Source of the DNA: Tolypeutes matacus
Taxonomy: Eukaryota; Chordata; Mammalia; Cingulata; Chlamyphoridae
Length of the DNA stretch: 64,000 nt
Direction of reading: 5' to 3'
Assembly (NCBI GenBank): GCA_026826555.1
Contig: JAKSZT010054570.1
Coordinates: 1,934,947-1,998,946 of the forward strand
The notes under the pieces were generated by a model. It saw only the letters and a list, made by a program, of their open reading frames with translations. It had not been told where the DNA came from and ran no database searches. Both the position numbers and the translations under genes were made by a program. Numbering within the stretch: the first letter of the stretch is position 1; the number at the start of each line of letters is the position of its first letter. Below, one piece after another: positions 11,370 through 22,639 of this stretch.

Positions 11370-11515
11370 AGTTAACTTCTCTAAACATCAGTTTCCTCAT
11401 CTGAAAAATGGAAAAATAATAGTATAGGGTTGTTGTTAGGATCAAATGACCTTCTGCCTTTTAAATCCTTAGCATGATGTCTGGAACATAGAAAGCCCTC
11501 CATAAATTGTGCTCT
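11370..11515 (+). mobile_element. MIR SINE fragment (in PNMA2 3' UTR)
   Basis: CATCAGTTTCCTCATCTGAAAAATGG followed by AGGGTTGTTGTTAGGATCAAATGA is the MIR core and 3' half in sense orientation. It ends near CCATAAATT. Confidence 0.85.
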
Positions 11516-11981
11516 TACTGTTTTCATGATGCTTATTGTCTGTTCAGTGCATGCTCTCTTGATTGTGTAATAGTTGTGCAGTAACAGATACATAATCTGT
11601 TAGCAGAATTGTGATAAAATTGCATTCGAGACATTGTTAACTCTTATTGTAAACTTGAATGCTTATTGCTTTTTATATTTGTTATAAGCATCCAAACAGA
11701 TGTTGACTGTTGGTGATTTGACTTCAGAGCAATCATTTACTTGTTCTGATTGTGAACCATTTTTAAAAGAGAATATCCTAAGATTGTAAGAAAAGCCTTT
11801 TTAAAAAGTACCATCTGGGATCATTTCTAAGTTATGTATTTTCTCAGTACTGTTAAGCCAAAGTGATAGAATTGCCATCCATTACACCCTGATTTCATGT
11901 ATTTTTGTATTTATGAAAACGGCCTCATCGTTCTCATTTACTGACGGTATATGCTGTAAACTTATTAATGCAAAGGCATCA

Positions 11982-12001
11982 AATAAATACACATTAATAA
12001 A
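11982..12001 (+). terminator. PNMA2: paired poly(A) signals, probable PNMA2 end
   Basis: AATAAA occurs at 11982-11987 and again at 11996-12001, followed by a GT/T-rich stretch (about 12005-12040) that fits a downstream element. Cleavage would fall around 12015-12025. This is the first strong signal cluster after the stop codon. Confidence 0.65.
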
Positions 12002-12025
12002 ATTCTGTGTTTTTCATTTCATGTA

Positions 12026-12830
12026 TTGTGGTTCTGTATAAACTATTGCTTGAGGAAGGAGTTTCATTACTTAAAAAAATATTGAGACAGAGGGTTAGAA
12101 AGCCAAGCCAAAGCCAAAAGGTCTTTAACTCTTCTAGGCAAGAAAATCTGAGAGCAACATGCTAGAATAAGAATGTTTGGGCTGTATCTCCAGGGATGAA
12201 AGAGATCTCAGTTCACCCATCATTGATTTCACTTTTAAGACACACACAGAAATAACAGATGGAGGCACGTTCCCTCCGAGACCTCCAACTCATTTGCTTA
12301 GGGAAGTAACTGTACAGATAAATGCACCAGCCCCTATTCAGCCAAGGGTAAATGACCTAAAGGTGGAAACTTGTGTTTCTGGGCTAAATTCACCTTTTAC
12401 TATATAGATAGGTAAAGGATCAAATTCCTCTTGCCTTTGACCCTCTTGAAATGGCTGCTCCTTCTCGTCTCTGGAGTACAATAGGGGATCATCCCTCATT
12501 GGGCTCCATATATGGCAGATCAAGCATTACAAGATGGGCGTCCTCAAAGAGTCCTAACACTCTCTCCCAATCACTTGAGCAAAACCTCCTAGCACTTTCT
12601 ACTTAACATGTCTCCAGTTCTGACACACGGAGACTGAAGCCTCCAACATGACATGGACCATGGCAGAATATAGCTTTTCACCCGGGGCCTCTTTGATCCC
12701 CGAGGAAATAATAAAAAATGCTGGCCAGGCCATCCACCTCCTGCCTCTTTGGGCTTTAAGTGGCACCTAGCATCTCTACCTGCACCAGTCAGTCCTGCCA
12801 AACCTCTGATCCTGTTGTCTTTTGCTATTC
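12026..12830. other. intergenic, nothing recognised
   Basis: Downstream flank of PNMA2. No repeat family, RNA gene or convincing frame is seen. It looks single-copy. Confidence 0.6.
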
Positions 12831-13700
12831 ATTTATTTTTTTTAGTTTTTTAATTTTTTTTCTTTTTATAGAAGCTTTAGATTACATAAATGTTACATAA
12901 AAAATATAAGGGATTCCAATATGCCCCATTCCCTCCCTCCTCCCACACCTTCCCATATCAACAACATCCTTCGTTAATGTGCTACATTTGTTACAATTGA
13001 TGAACACATATTGAAGCATTGTACTGACCATGGACTACAGTTTACATTATAGTTTACACTCTGTCATGCACAATTTTGTAGGTTGTGACAAAATATGCAA
13101 GAGTCTGTATCTGTCACTGCAATGTCATGCAGGACAATTCCAATGCCCTGAAAATGCCTCTATATTACACCTATTCTTCCCTCTCCATCCCTCAGAACCT
13201 CTGGTGGCCACTGCCTTTATGTCAATAATAAGAGTTCTTCCATTGCTGGAATAATAGTAAGTCTATAGTAGAATAATAATAAGTCTACTTTAGTCCATTG
13301 TTCATTCCCCAATCTTGAGGATTTGGGCATGGTGATGCCCACTCTGCTTCTAGTTGAGAGGGAAATTAGGTCCCCTGGGGCAGATGGGTGGAACTCTCTT
13401 GCTTGCAGTTTCAGACACTTTCTCTTCTTGAGATGGGCATTGTCCATCATCATCTCCTTTTCAGTTGTCCTGGGTGAGTCCAATGAACTGGAGAGTAGAT
13501 GTTGAAACTCTGCTGAAATTCAGGGCTCAACTGGCACATGGACGCATCAAAGATTTAAGTCTGGGACATATTTATCAATTATAGTACTAATTATAGGTTC
13601 ATGTAAAGGAGGCAGAACAGCCAGGTGTAAAGAAATGAGTCTAACTCTTTTACACTAGGGAGCATAAATTCCAAAGTAAGGCCCACTGTGCTGTCCATTT
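12831..13700 (-). mobile_element. lineage-specific L1 3' UTR/3' end, antisense
   Basis: A T-rich tail (12835-12870) is followed by TTAGATTACATAAATGTTACA, which recurs at about 32005 and 38525 and in inverted form at about 39660-39700. The body (CCATTCCCTCCCTCC; CTAGTTGAGAGGG; GTTGTCCTGGGTGA) matches the copies at 31.96-33.2 kb and 38.96-39.73 kb. Its layout parallels mammalian L1M 3' UTRs, with the characteristic 'TTAATGTGCTACATTTGTTACAATTGATGAA' order, so I call it the 3' end of a xenarthran L1 lineage. It is 5'-truncated and non-coding. Confidence 0.75.
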
Positions 13701-15555
13701 TAAATGCAAGCCCTTCTGCTGATCACTTCTCTTCTTTACTCTATTTCCATGTAATGCTGTGCCTCTTTCCCAGTACTGATCTTCTTTGAGCCCTTCCAGC
13801 ATACCCTCTGGAAATTCCATGATGTCAAAAACAATCTAGCCTTTATCATCAGAGTCTATAGAATACTCTGCCACCATATTCCCTTCATTGAAATCTGGTT
13901 CTCCTCCTGGTACTCTGCTGCCCGGAAGCCCCAGGCTCCCCTACCCCAGGAGAGATTGGAAAATGGGGGTGACAGCTCTTTTTGCTCATCATCATCACTT
14001 CCCCACCTGCAAATCCGTTCGCTCCTTCCTAGCATGTGCTCACCCACTCTGCTCCCATCCCCATCCCCACCATCCACTGTGGAGTGGTCTTGACAACCTG
14101 GACAGAGTAATGGTAAAGCAAGCTAGCACAGCAGGAGGCCCAGGTAGGACTGAATCTGACTGGGTGTTACCTGAAGCAACAAAGAATAGGAAGAAAAAAA
14201 TTAATATAAACCATGCCCAATACAAGTCAGGACCATGAAAGCACAAAGGGTTAGAAGCTGGAGGTTTGAAGGAAGGGCCTGAAATGAAATACAAATGAAG
14301 TAAGATGAAGTATTGAATTATTGTCAAATGTGCTCGAGACTTGTTTGATGTTGACCACCAGCATAAGCTTTGGTTGGTTTAAAGGCACAGGATCAGGGCG
14401 GGCATCTCTCCCAGCCCTTCCTGTCAAAGTGGACCAGATATTTCTTGACTTTGCCCAAGGAAGATATGCACACATTGAAAGCTTTCTTGGAGTCAGAGAT
14501 GGTCCCCATAGATGTGCTTATCCCACTGTACCATGCCTTGGAGTTGTCCCTGGTCCATATCTGCATCACACAACTTGCCATGCCCAGGTGCTCCTTGAAT
14601 TCCCAGATGGACATTTTCTTAAAAACTTCAGTAACTCCAGCAGTGTATGCCAAAATCAATTTTATGGTAAGAAAAAAGGGCTAGGATTTCAGTCTCACTT
14701 TCAGGACACCAGCTGTAGCTGTCCATTAATTGTCTGGTCTGATTGAAGCAGCAGCTGAGACTTTTTCCCAATCTGTCCCACTCCCCTTAAAGGAGAAGAC
14801 TACCAAAGGGGAGGAATTAACATTCTGTGCAGTGATGATAAGGCTGGGAGCCACTGCAGGTAGTCCCCAGGGAAGGTAGGGGAAGCTCATCCTCATGCCA
14901 TCTAGCCTCAGACTTGCTTCTGTTTTGTATGGCATAAAACTAGTTCCAGTGAAGGCCTTTCATGGTTTCTTAGCACAATAGCTTTCCCAACAAACTTAAT
15001 TACTAAAATAAAGCTTTCTTGAAATATCAAGCAGTTAATGTCACAAAAATAAAGTTTATGTTATAAGTGAATATGAGTAAGACAATTGAAACCACATTGG
15101 TGAAAAAGGGACACTGAATTCTGCCATTCCTTGGTGTCTAGAGATCATATTGCATACCTGATAACATCCCATACAAGGGTGTCAGCCTCTCATGACACTT
15201 GCTGAGTTTGAGTACCCTGCTATTCCAAATAGTGGTAAGTGAACAATTAAAAAGCTCAAGATAGAAAACTTCTGTATGAGTCTAAGGCACACAGTTAATG
15301 TCTGTGTTTGGGAGCACTGGGTTGTCCAGATAACATCAGAGAGTCAAGGGGATAGGGCACAGAAGGCATAGAAAATAAGATTTTTGTAGAACAAAAGGGT
15401 AGTTGCAAGTCAAATAAATAGATTTCATGCTTCTTGATTTGAATGTAGCCAGGAGACTGGGTTCTGAGTTTTGTAAGAAGAACCAGTCGGGTCTCCTACC
15501 TGATTGGTCTTCCTAAGTTCGAGTTGGTATCAGCTTTGTATTATACACTTGGGGA
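13701..15555. other. intergenic, mostly single-copy
   Basis: No repeat family or gene is recognised with confidence. Overlapping frames of about 90-140 codons occur at 14.32-14.75 kb on both strands, but none resembles a protein I know. The stretch runs into an assembly gap. Confidence 0.55.
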
Positions 15556-15955
15556 NNNNNNNNNNNNNNNNNNNNNNNNNNNNNNNNNNNNNNNNNNNNN
15601 NNNNNNNNNNNNNNNNNNNNNNNNNNNNNNNNNNNNNNNNNNNNNNNNNNNNNNNNNNNNNNNNNNNNNNNNNNNNNNNNNNNNNNNNNNNNNNNNNNNN
15701 NNNNNNNNNNNNNNNNNNNNNNNNNNNNNNNNNNNNNNNNNNNNNNNNNNNNNNNNNNNNNNNNNNNNNNNNNNNNNNNNNNNNNNNNNNNNNNNNNNNN
15801 NNNNNNNNNNNNNNNNNNNNNNNNNNNNNNNNNNNNNNNNNNNNNNNNNNNNNNNNNNNNNNNNNNNNNNNNNNNNNNNNNNNNNNNNNNNNNNNNNNNN
15901 NNNNNNNNNNNNNNNNNNNNNNNNNNNNNNNNNNNNNNNNNNNNNNNNNNNNNNN
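15556..15955. other. assembly gap (400 N)
   Basis: Exactly 400 N. Reading frames spanning it are artefacts. Confidence 0.99.
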
Positions 15956-16356
15956 AATTACCAGGGCCATTTCCAAGTTTGGGATGTTGTAATTCTTTGG
16001 ACTCCCTAGCCCTATCATTGGCTTGGGTTTATAGCCTATAAGTGACAATGTGGAGTAAGAAACAAGACTGTAGGGGTCCCACAGGCCATATTCAGGTTTT
16101 GGATGGACTTTAGTAAATCACTAAAAAGGAAACTTGGTAGAGGCATGAAATCCATAAGTCATATTTCCCCACTGGAACCACTAAATTTCATAAGTATCTG
16201 AACTACTTAGGAGCTATTCTGCCTTGAATAGGCCCTGTCCACAAGTTCTTTTATGCTTCAGAATTCATGATGCCATGGATCTGACATGTATTCCACTGGT
16301 AACCAGAATAGGTTTTGGCTCCACTTAGGAACGCACCAAAAGTTGTAGTCCAAGAT

Positions 16357-16542
16357 ATCACTTCTCGGCCTTTTGGCTAACATCAAGTGTAGTATCTGTT
16401 CTTACCAGTTTAATATCTGATACATCCTTTATCCAAGGACAATATATTAAATGGATTTTTGGAGCAGGGAGATGGAATAGGGGCTTGCTCCATCCACTCC
16501 ACACATCAACCTGGTATTGCAGTGCCTCCAGGAATGATGCCC
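16357..16542 (+). pseudogene. U2 snRNA retropseudogene, near full length
   Basis: The sequence follows U2 snRNA from its 5' end (ATCACTTCTCGGCCTTTTGG) through the branch-point-pairing GTGTAGTATCTG, the Sm-site region (GGATTTTTGGAG) and stem-loops III/IV (CTGGTATTGCAGTGCCTCC) to GGAATGATGC. That is about 186 nt, the full length of U2. Scattered substitutions (for example ATCAC for ATCGC, AACATC for AAGATC, and lost CpGs) and a short C run plus an 11-A tract at 16550-16560 argue for a retroposed copy. No snRNA promoter elements (PSE/DSE) were recognised upstream. Confidence 0.92.
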
Positions 16543-16562
16543 TCCCCCCAAAAAAAAAAACA

Positions 16563-17000
16563 GAAATCTGTTGGCTTTTATAAAGGGTATTTATTGGGGG
16601 TAGAAGCTTACAGTTACTAGGCCATATAGTGTAAGTTACTTCCCTCACTAAAGTCTGTTGCCATGTGTTGAAGCAAGATGGCTGCTGATGCCTACAAGGG
16701 TCCAACCTTCCTCTTCCTCTTAAGGCTCCATGGTCCCAACTTCTTCCAATATCAGCTGTAGGCTGGAATAAGTCTCGTCTCTCTCCCAGGGCTCATTTCT
16801 CTCCAGGCTGAGCTGCTCTGGTCTCTCCACAAGGTCAGCTGTAGTCTATCAAGCTCTCTCTCTTCCTGGGCCTCTGCCGTGTCTATGGAGCTGTCTCTAT
16901 TCCTCTGTGTTCTCTCTGTATTTACTTCTGGGGGCTACAGCATCCAAAACTCCAACAAATTCCTTTGCCATATAGTTTTCTCTGAGTCCCCGCCCATCAA
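16563..17000 (-). mobile_element. ERVL-MaLR-like LTR fragment, antisense
   Basis: Starts inside the LTR (TGTTGGCTTTTATAAAGGG) and matches the family of full copies at 23.66, 54.76 and 55.29 kb: TATTTATTGGGGG (reverse of the poly(A) signal zone), TTACAGTTACTAGGCCATA, CCATGTGTTG and GCAAGATGGCTGCTGATG. The LTR terminus next to the U2 copy is missing, and the other end stops at GCCCATCAAGGGG. It is non-coding. Confidence 0.75.
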
Positions 17001-17004
17001 GGGG

Positions 17005-18060
17005 GTAAATAACTGCAAGCAGAAAGTATATGAAGAAAACCTGCTGCAAACTAAAGACAAAGAAGAAATCTTGAAAGCAGCTAGAGAAAATAGCATATTA
17101 TATACAGAGGAATAATGATAGGACCAAAAGATAGAGAGTAGCATCTTTAAAGTAATAAAAGGAAAAAATTGCCAACCCAGAATTTTATAACCAGTGAAAA
17201 TATCCTTCAAAATGAGAGTGAAATGGACATTTTTAGATAAACAAAAATGGAAAGAATTTGTTGCCAACAGACCCACTCTACAATAAATGCTAAGGGAAGC
17301 TTCAAGGTAAAGGGAAATGATACAAGTTGGATATTTGGATCTGCAGGAAGGAATGAAGAGCTTGGGAAATGGTAAATATAAAAGACATTTTTTACTCTTC
17401 ATTTCTTTATGTATGATTGTTTAAAACAAAAATTACAATGTCTCATGGGATTTATAATAGATATAGAAATAATACATGACAATCATAGCATAAAGATGGT
17501 AGTATGGATATTTATAAAATTATATGACTGCAAGGCTTTTACATTTTACTTGAAGTGATACAATATTGACCAAGTAGATTCAATGAGTGAACAGTTAAGG
17601 ATTGTATTGTAATCCCTAGACCAACCACTAAAAATATAAATAATTCAAAGAGATATAGCTAAAGATCCAATAGATAAATTAAAAGGGAATCCTAAAAATA
17701 GTCTAATAATGCAAAAAATCAGCAAAGGAAGCAAAAGAGTAACAAGAAACAGAAGGTACTGATAGAAAACAAATAGCAAATGGTAGATATTACTTCAGCC
17801 AAACCAATAATTGCATTAAATATCAATGGACTAAACACTTCTATTAAAAGATAGAGGCTATCATAATGAGTAAAAAAAACAAAGCAAGGCCTAACTATAT
17901 AGTCTACAAGATAAACATTTTAAATATAAAGACACTGATATGCTGAAGTAAGCAGATAGGAAAGACATACCATGCGAACAATGAACACTAGAAAGCAGAG
18001 TGATTACATTAATATCAGAAAGGCAGACTCAGGAGTGGGGGAGTATTGCCAGATAAAAAG
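17005..18060 (+). mobile_element. old L1M (ORF1 end to ORF2 start), sense
   Basis: Degenerate L1 sequence on the plus strand: the C-terminal ORF1 region (AATCTTGAAAGCAGC; CCAACCCAGAATTTTATAACC) is followed by ORF2 N-terminal sequence (GCATTAAATATCAATGGACT; AAAGCAGAGTGATTACATTAATATCAG). Frames are full of stops. The element is interrupted at about 18060 by a younger antisense L1 and resumes at about 22233 in the RT region. Confidence 0.8.
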
Positions 18061-18061
18061 G

Positions 18062-21000
18062 AACGTTTTTATCAAAAAAGGATGTTGGATTTTGTCGAAT
18101 GCCTTTTCTGCATCTATTGAGATGATCATGTGGTTTTTTCCCTTCAATTTGTTAATGTGGTGTATTACATTGATTGATTTTTTTATGTTGAACGAGCCTT
18201 GCATACCAGGAATAAATCCCACTTGGTCGTGATGTGTAAGTCTTTTGATATGCTGTTGGATTCGATTTGCAAGTATTTTGTTGAGAATTTTTGCATCTAT
18301 GTTCATTAGAGGGATTGGTCTGTAATTTTCTTTTCTTGTGGAATCTTTATCTGGCTTTGGTATTAGGATGATGTTGGCTTAATAAAATGTGTTGGGTAAT
18401 TTTCCCTCCTCTTGAATTTTTTGGAAGAGTTTAAACAGGATTGGTGTTAATTCTTTTAGAAATGCTTGGTAGAACTCACCTGTGAAGCCATCTGGTCCTG
18501 GACTTTTCTTTGCTGGGAGATTTTTGATGACGGATTCAATCTCCTTAATTGTGATTGGTTTGTTAAGTTCTTGTATTTCTTGTTGTGTCAGTGTAGGTTG
18601 GTTATGAGTTTCTAGAAATTTGTCCATTCCATCCAGGTTGTCTAGTTTGTTGGCATATAGTTTCTCATAATATCCTCTTATGATTCTTTTTATTTCTGTG
18701 AGGTCATTTGTAATTCCCCCCCCCCTTTCATTTCTGATTGTATTTATTTGCATCTTCTCTCTTTTTTTCTTTGTTAGTCTAGCGAGGGGTTTGTCAATTT
18801 TATTGATCTTCTCAAAGAACCAGCTTTTGGTTTTGTTGATTTTTCTCTATTGCTTTTCTGTTCTCATTTTCATTTATTTCTGCTCTAATCTTTATTGTTT
18901 CTTTCCTTCTTTTTGCTTTGGGATTGGTTTGCTGTTTTTTTTCTAGTTTCTCAAGTTGTTCAGTTAAACCTTTGAGTTTAGCTCTTTCTTGTTTTTAGTA
19001 TAGGCATTTAGGGCTATAAATTTCCCTCTCAAGTCTGCCTTCGCTGTATCCCATAAGTTTTGATACGTTGTGTTCTCATTTTCATTTGTCTCAATATATT
19101 TACTGATTTCACTTGCAATTTCTTCTTTGGCCTACCAAATATTTAGGAGTGTGTTGTTCAGTCTCCACACATTTGCAAATTTCCTTTTTTCCTGTCTGTT
19201 ACTGATTTCTAGTTTCATTCCATTATGATCTGAGAAGGTGCTTTGTATAATTTCAATCTTTTTATATTTATTGAGAGCTGTATTGTGACCTAACATGTGG
19301 TCTATCCTGGAAAAAGATCCATGGGCATTTGAGAAGAATGTATAACCCGTTGAGTTTGGATGCAGTGTTCTGTATATGTCTGTTAGGTCTAACTTGTTTA
19401 TCATATTGTTCAAGTTCTCTGTTTCCTTGTTGATCTTCTGTCTAGTTGTTCTATCTAATGATGTGAGAGGGGTGTTGAAGTCTCCAATGATTATTGTAGA
19501 AATGTCTTTCTCCCTTCAGTTTTGCCAGAGTTTGTCTCATATATTTTGGGGCACCCTGGTTAGGTGCGTAGATATTTAATGACTGTTATATCTTCCTGGA
19601 GGATAGTCCCTTTTATTAATATATAATGGCCTTCTGCATCTCTTTCCACTTTTTTGCATTTGAAGTCTGTTTTGTCTGATATTAGTATAGCTCCCCAGCT
19701 CTTTTCTGTTTACTATTCGCGTGGAGTATCTTTTTCCAACCTTTTACTTTCAGCCGGTTTGTATCCCTGGGTCTGAGGTAAGTTTCTTTTAAGCAGCATA
19801 TGGATTGCTCATGTTTTTTTTTTTTTTAATCTTTTACTGGGAGGTCCCGGGGATCGAACCTGGGTCCCTCCATATGGGAGACGGATGCCCAACCATTTGA
19901 GCCACATCCACCCCCTGCTCATGTTTTTTTTATCCATTCTGTTAGACTGTATCTTTTGATTGCGGAATTTAATCCTTTCACATTCAATGATATTACTGAA
20001 AATGCACTGTTTATTTCCTCCATTTTATTCTTTGGTTTTCATATGTCATCTTGTTTTTTGTCTCTCTTTTTACTTTTTTGGTTATCCTTTCTGCTTTTCT
20101 TTCTTCTATACTCTCCTCCAAGCCTCTCTCTCCTGTCTTTTTCTTTCTGGTTCTAAGGCTTCCTTTAATATTTCCTGCAAAGGTGGATTCTTTTTTGCAA
20201 ACTCTCTTAGTTTCTGTTTGTTTGTGAATACTTTACATTCACCTTCATATTTGAAGGACAGTTTTGCTGGATAAAGAATTCTCGGCTGGCAGTTTTTCTC
20301 TTTCAGTTTCCTAATTGAATCATACCACTGTCTTCTCACCTCCATGGTTTCTGAAGAGAAATCTGCACTAAGTCTTACTGGACGCCCTTTGTACGTGATC
20401 GTTTGCTTCTCTATTGCTGCTCTGAGAATTTTCTCTTTACCTTTTACATTTGACATTCTGAATAATATGTGTCTTGGCATAGGTCTATTTGGATTTATTC
20501 TGATTGGGGTACGGTGTGCTTCTCGGAAATGTAAGTTCATTTCTTTCATGAGAGTTGGGAAATTTTCAGCTATTATTTCCTCAAATACTCTTTCTGTCCC
20601 TTTTCCTTTCTCTTCCCCTTCTGGAACTCCCATGACACGTACGTTCTTGCGTTTTGTGTTGTCATTCCACTCTCTGAGCCCCTGCTCAATTTTTTCCATT
20701 CTTTTCTCTCTGTGTTCTTTCCTCTTTCAATTTTAGCTGCTCTGTCTTCAGTATCACTTATTCTTTCTTCTATCATTTCGAGTCTGCTGTTATATGCTTC
20801 AAATGTATTTTTGACTTCACCTATTGTGTCTTTCATTCCCATGAACTCCGTTACTTTTCTGTTCAGGATTTCAAATTCTTTGTGTTCACTCAATGTCTTC
20901 TTGATGTCATTTATCTCTTTAACTATATTCTCTTTCATCTCATTAATTTGATTTTGGAAATTTGTGCTCATCTCGCTGATTAGTTCTCTCAAATTCTGCA

Positions 21001-22228
21001 TCTCTTCTGGGACTTTGCTGTATTCCTTTTCTTGGGCCATGTCTTCTATTTTCTTAGTATGGCTCGTAATTTTTTGCTGGTGCTTAGGCATCTGGTTAGG
21101 TTGTATTTTACTTAGATGCTCTATCTCTTTCTCTTTTATGGGTTTTTAGTGGCAAGAGGCTGTGAGTTACCACAGCTCTTTGTTTTTTGGCTCAACCTTG
21201 ATTGTTAGGATTGTTCTGCTGGTTGCTCAAAACTGGGCACTGGACCCAGTAATTGGTTGTAGAGTCGTTTCCTAGTGCCTTGGGCAGGGAGGCTATAGAG
21301 GCCAGGAAAAGCCTCTCCTACTTATTAATTTTTCTTATGTGCACTTCCTTGGTCTACCAGGAGATGGCGCTTGTTGGCAGCTCTCAATTCAATGCCTGGT
21401 TGGAGCGTATTTGTTGTGACACAGACCAGATCAATGTGATAGAGCTTCCTGTCTGGGGGCTAGGAGCCCTGTGATTCAAACTTTCTGAGACAGTTCTCCA
21501 GACTTCTCTCGTAGCGCCCCCCTTTTCCCAGCTAGGAAATATTTCCACTCCCTTCTGAATCCTCAACAATCAGTCCCTGTTAGTAGAGGAGGAGATTGGG
21601 TGGTTTGTATATCTTTAGCCCCTTGCAGGCTCCAAGGCAAACAATGGCGCAGCCCCACCCTGCCTGGAAGGGCTCTCAGGACAGGGCAGACCAAACCTGG
21701 AAGTCAAAAGCAGGGTCAGCCCCAGGCTTTCTCTCTCCTCTCCCGTGGAGTCCTCAACAATTAGTCCAGGCTAGAAGAGAGGGAGGTTGCGAGGGTCGGA
21801 TTTCTCCAGTCCTTCCTAAGCTCCCAGGGCAAACTGCTGTGTGGAAGGGTCCCTGGGGCTCCGCAGCCCAAATTTACAGGTCAGAACCTGAGTCAGCCTA
21901 AGGCTGTGTCCCTCTCTCTCCTGTTTCCGGGAGTGGTAGATCTCTGGAGCCCCCTTTGTCTGTGGTCACAGGCCCAGAGGCTCGAGAATTCTGAAGAGTG
22001 TGGGAGAGGGTGCTGGCAGCAGCAGAAGCTGCTACTTGCAACTCACTGTTCTGTCGTCGTGATTTCCCTCTTTTGTCCTTCTATCCTCTGGGTGGTGTGC
22101 AGCCTTCACCTTCTGTCCTAAACCCTAGAAGATCTTTTTCGGGGCTGTTTCAGCCTGTCCTCTAGCTATTTTTCTGGAGAAGAGATTTCCATTTCCTACT
22201 AGTCTGCCATCTTCCTGGAAGTCAAAAT
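18062..22228 (-). mobile_element. lineage-specific L1 with 5' end but no 3' end
   Basis: Minus-strand L1 starting with GACTTCCAGGAAGATGGCAG at 22228. It has a roughly 1.1 kb 5' UTR, an ORF1 frame from MPKHQQK at 21091 to about 20106 (broken into two frames near 20.6-20.7 kb), and ORF2 fragments. Endonuclease pieces lie at 19132-19413 and the RT start at about 18062-18753 ([28 protein letters not shown]). It stops abruptly at about 18062 just after [12 protein letters not shown], so the rest of RT, the C-terminal domain, 3' UTR and poly(A) are absent. It matches the complete copy at 47.66-53.85 kb closely along its length. A SINE has inserted at 19.82 kb. Confidence 0.88.
19821..19915 (-). mobile_element. 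tRNA-derived SINE in L1, antisense, with TSD
   Basis: T-rich start, then TTTTACTGGGAGGTCCCGGG, GGATCGAACCTGGGTCC and GAGCCACATCCACCCC. Direct repeats TGCTCATGTTTTTTT at 19806-19820 and 19916-19930 frame it. The second L1 copy, at about 51.5 kb, lacks the insertion and shows the empty site. Confidence 0.92.
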
Positions 22229-22232
22229 AAAT

Positions 22233-22620
22233 CTTTTTAAAAAAACAACTTACAGCTAACATCATATTTACTGGCAATATAGTGAATGCTTTCTCTTGAA
22301 GATCAGGAACAAAGCAATGATACCCACTCCTACCACTTCTATTCAATATTATCTTGAACATTATTTGGGCTCTGCCCTTTGCAATAAGGTAAGAAAAAAA
22401 AAAGACATATAATCATAATGGAATAAATTGCACTGCCTCTATTTTCTTATTCAATAATTGCTTTCATAGAAAATCCTGAGGAATCTACAAAGTAACTACT
22501 AGAACTGCGGTAATTTATCAATATTTGGATACAAGATTAATTTTCAAGATTCAGGTGTATTTTTAGATGCTCTCCATAAGCAATTGGAAAATGAAATAAA
22601 AACAATTTCATTTATATTAG
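22233..22620 (+). mobile_element. old L1M ORF2 RT segment, sense
   Basis: Resumption of the old plus-strand L1: ACTTACAGCTAACATCATATTTACTGG, then AGATCAGGAACAAAGCAATGATACCCAC and TTCAATATTATCTTGAACATT, the RT region around the catalytic core. It is degenerate. Confidence 0.8.
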
Positions 22621-22639
22621 TATAAAAATAGGTGTGTTT

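Larger units (their letters stand above)
9870..12025 (+). other. PNMA2: probable PNMA2 3' UTR
   Basis: The roughly 2.15 kb between the PNMA2 stop and the first strong poly(A) signal pair has no coding potential and is AT-rich, like a mammalian 3' UTR. It contains two MIR fragments. A 3' UTR of about this length is expected for the human gene. The boundary is inferred from the poly(A) signals only. Confidence 0.65.

Noticed and set aside
14321..14746. Possible gene or processed pseudogene around 14.3-14.75 kb (frames on both strands)
   Set aside because: No family recognised on either strand, no start context, splice sites or poly(A) signal to support it. A protein search of both strands would settle it.
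15504..16048. Long frames spanning 15.5-16.05 kb
   Set aside because: They consist almost entirely of N from the 400-bp gap.
16357..16542. Functional U2 snRNA gene
   Set aside because: Substitutions at conserved U2 positions, an A tract after the 3' end and no recognised PSE/DSE indicate a retrocopy.
18680..20951. Plus-strand frames rich in Phe/Leu/Ser through the L1s (also 49.3-52.8 kb)
   Set aside because: They are the antisense of Lys/Glu-rich L1 ORF1 and ORF2, not membrane proteins.
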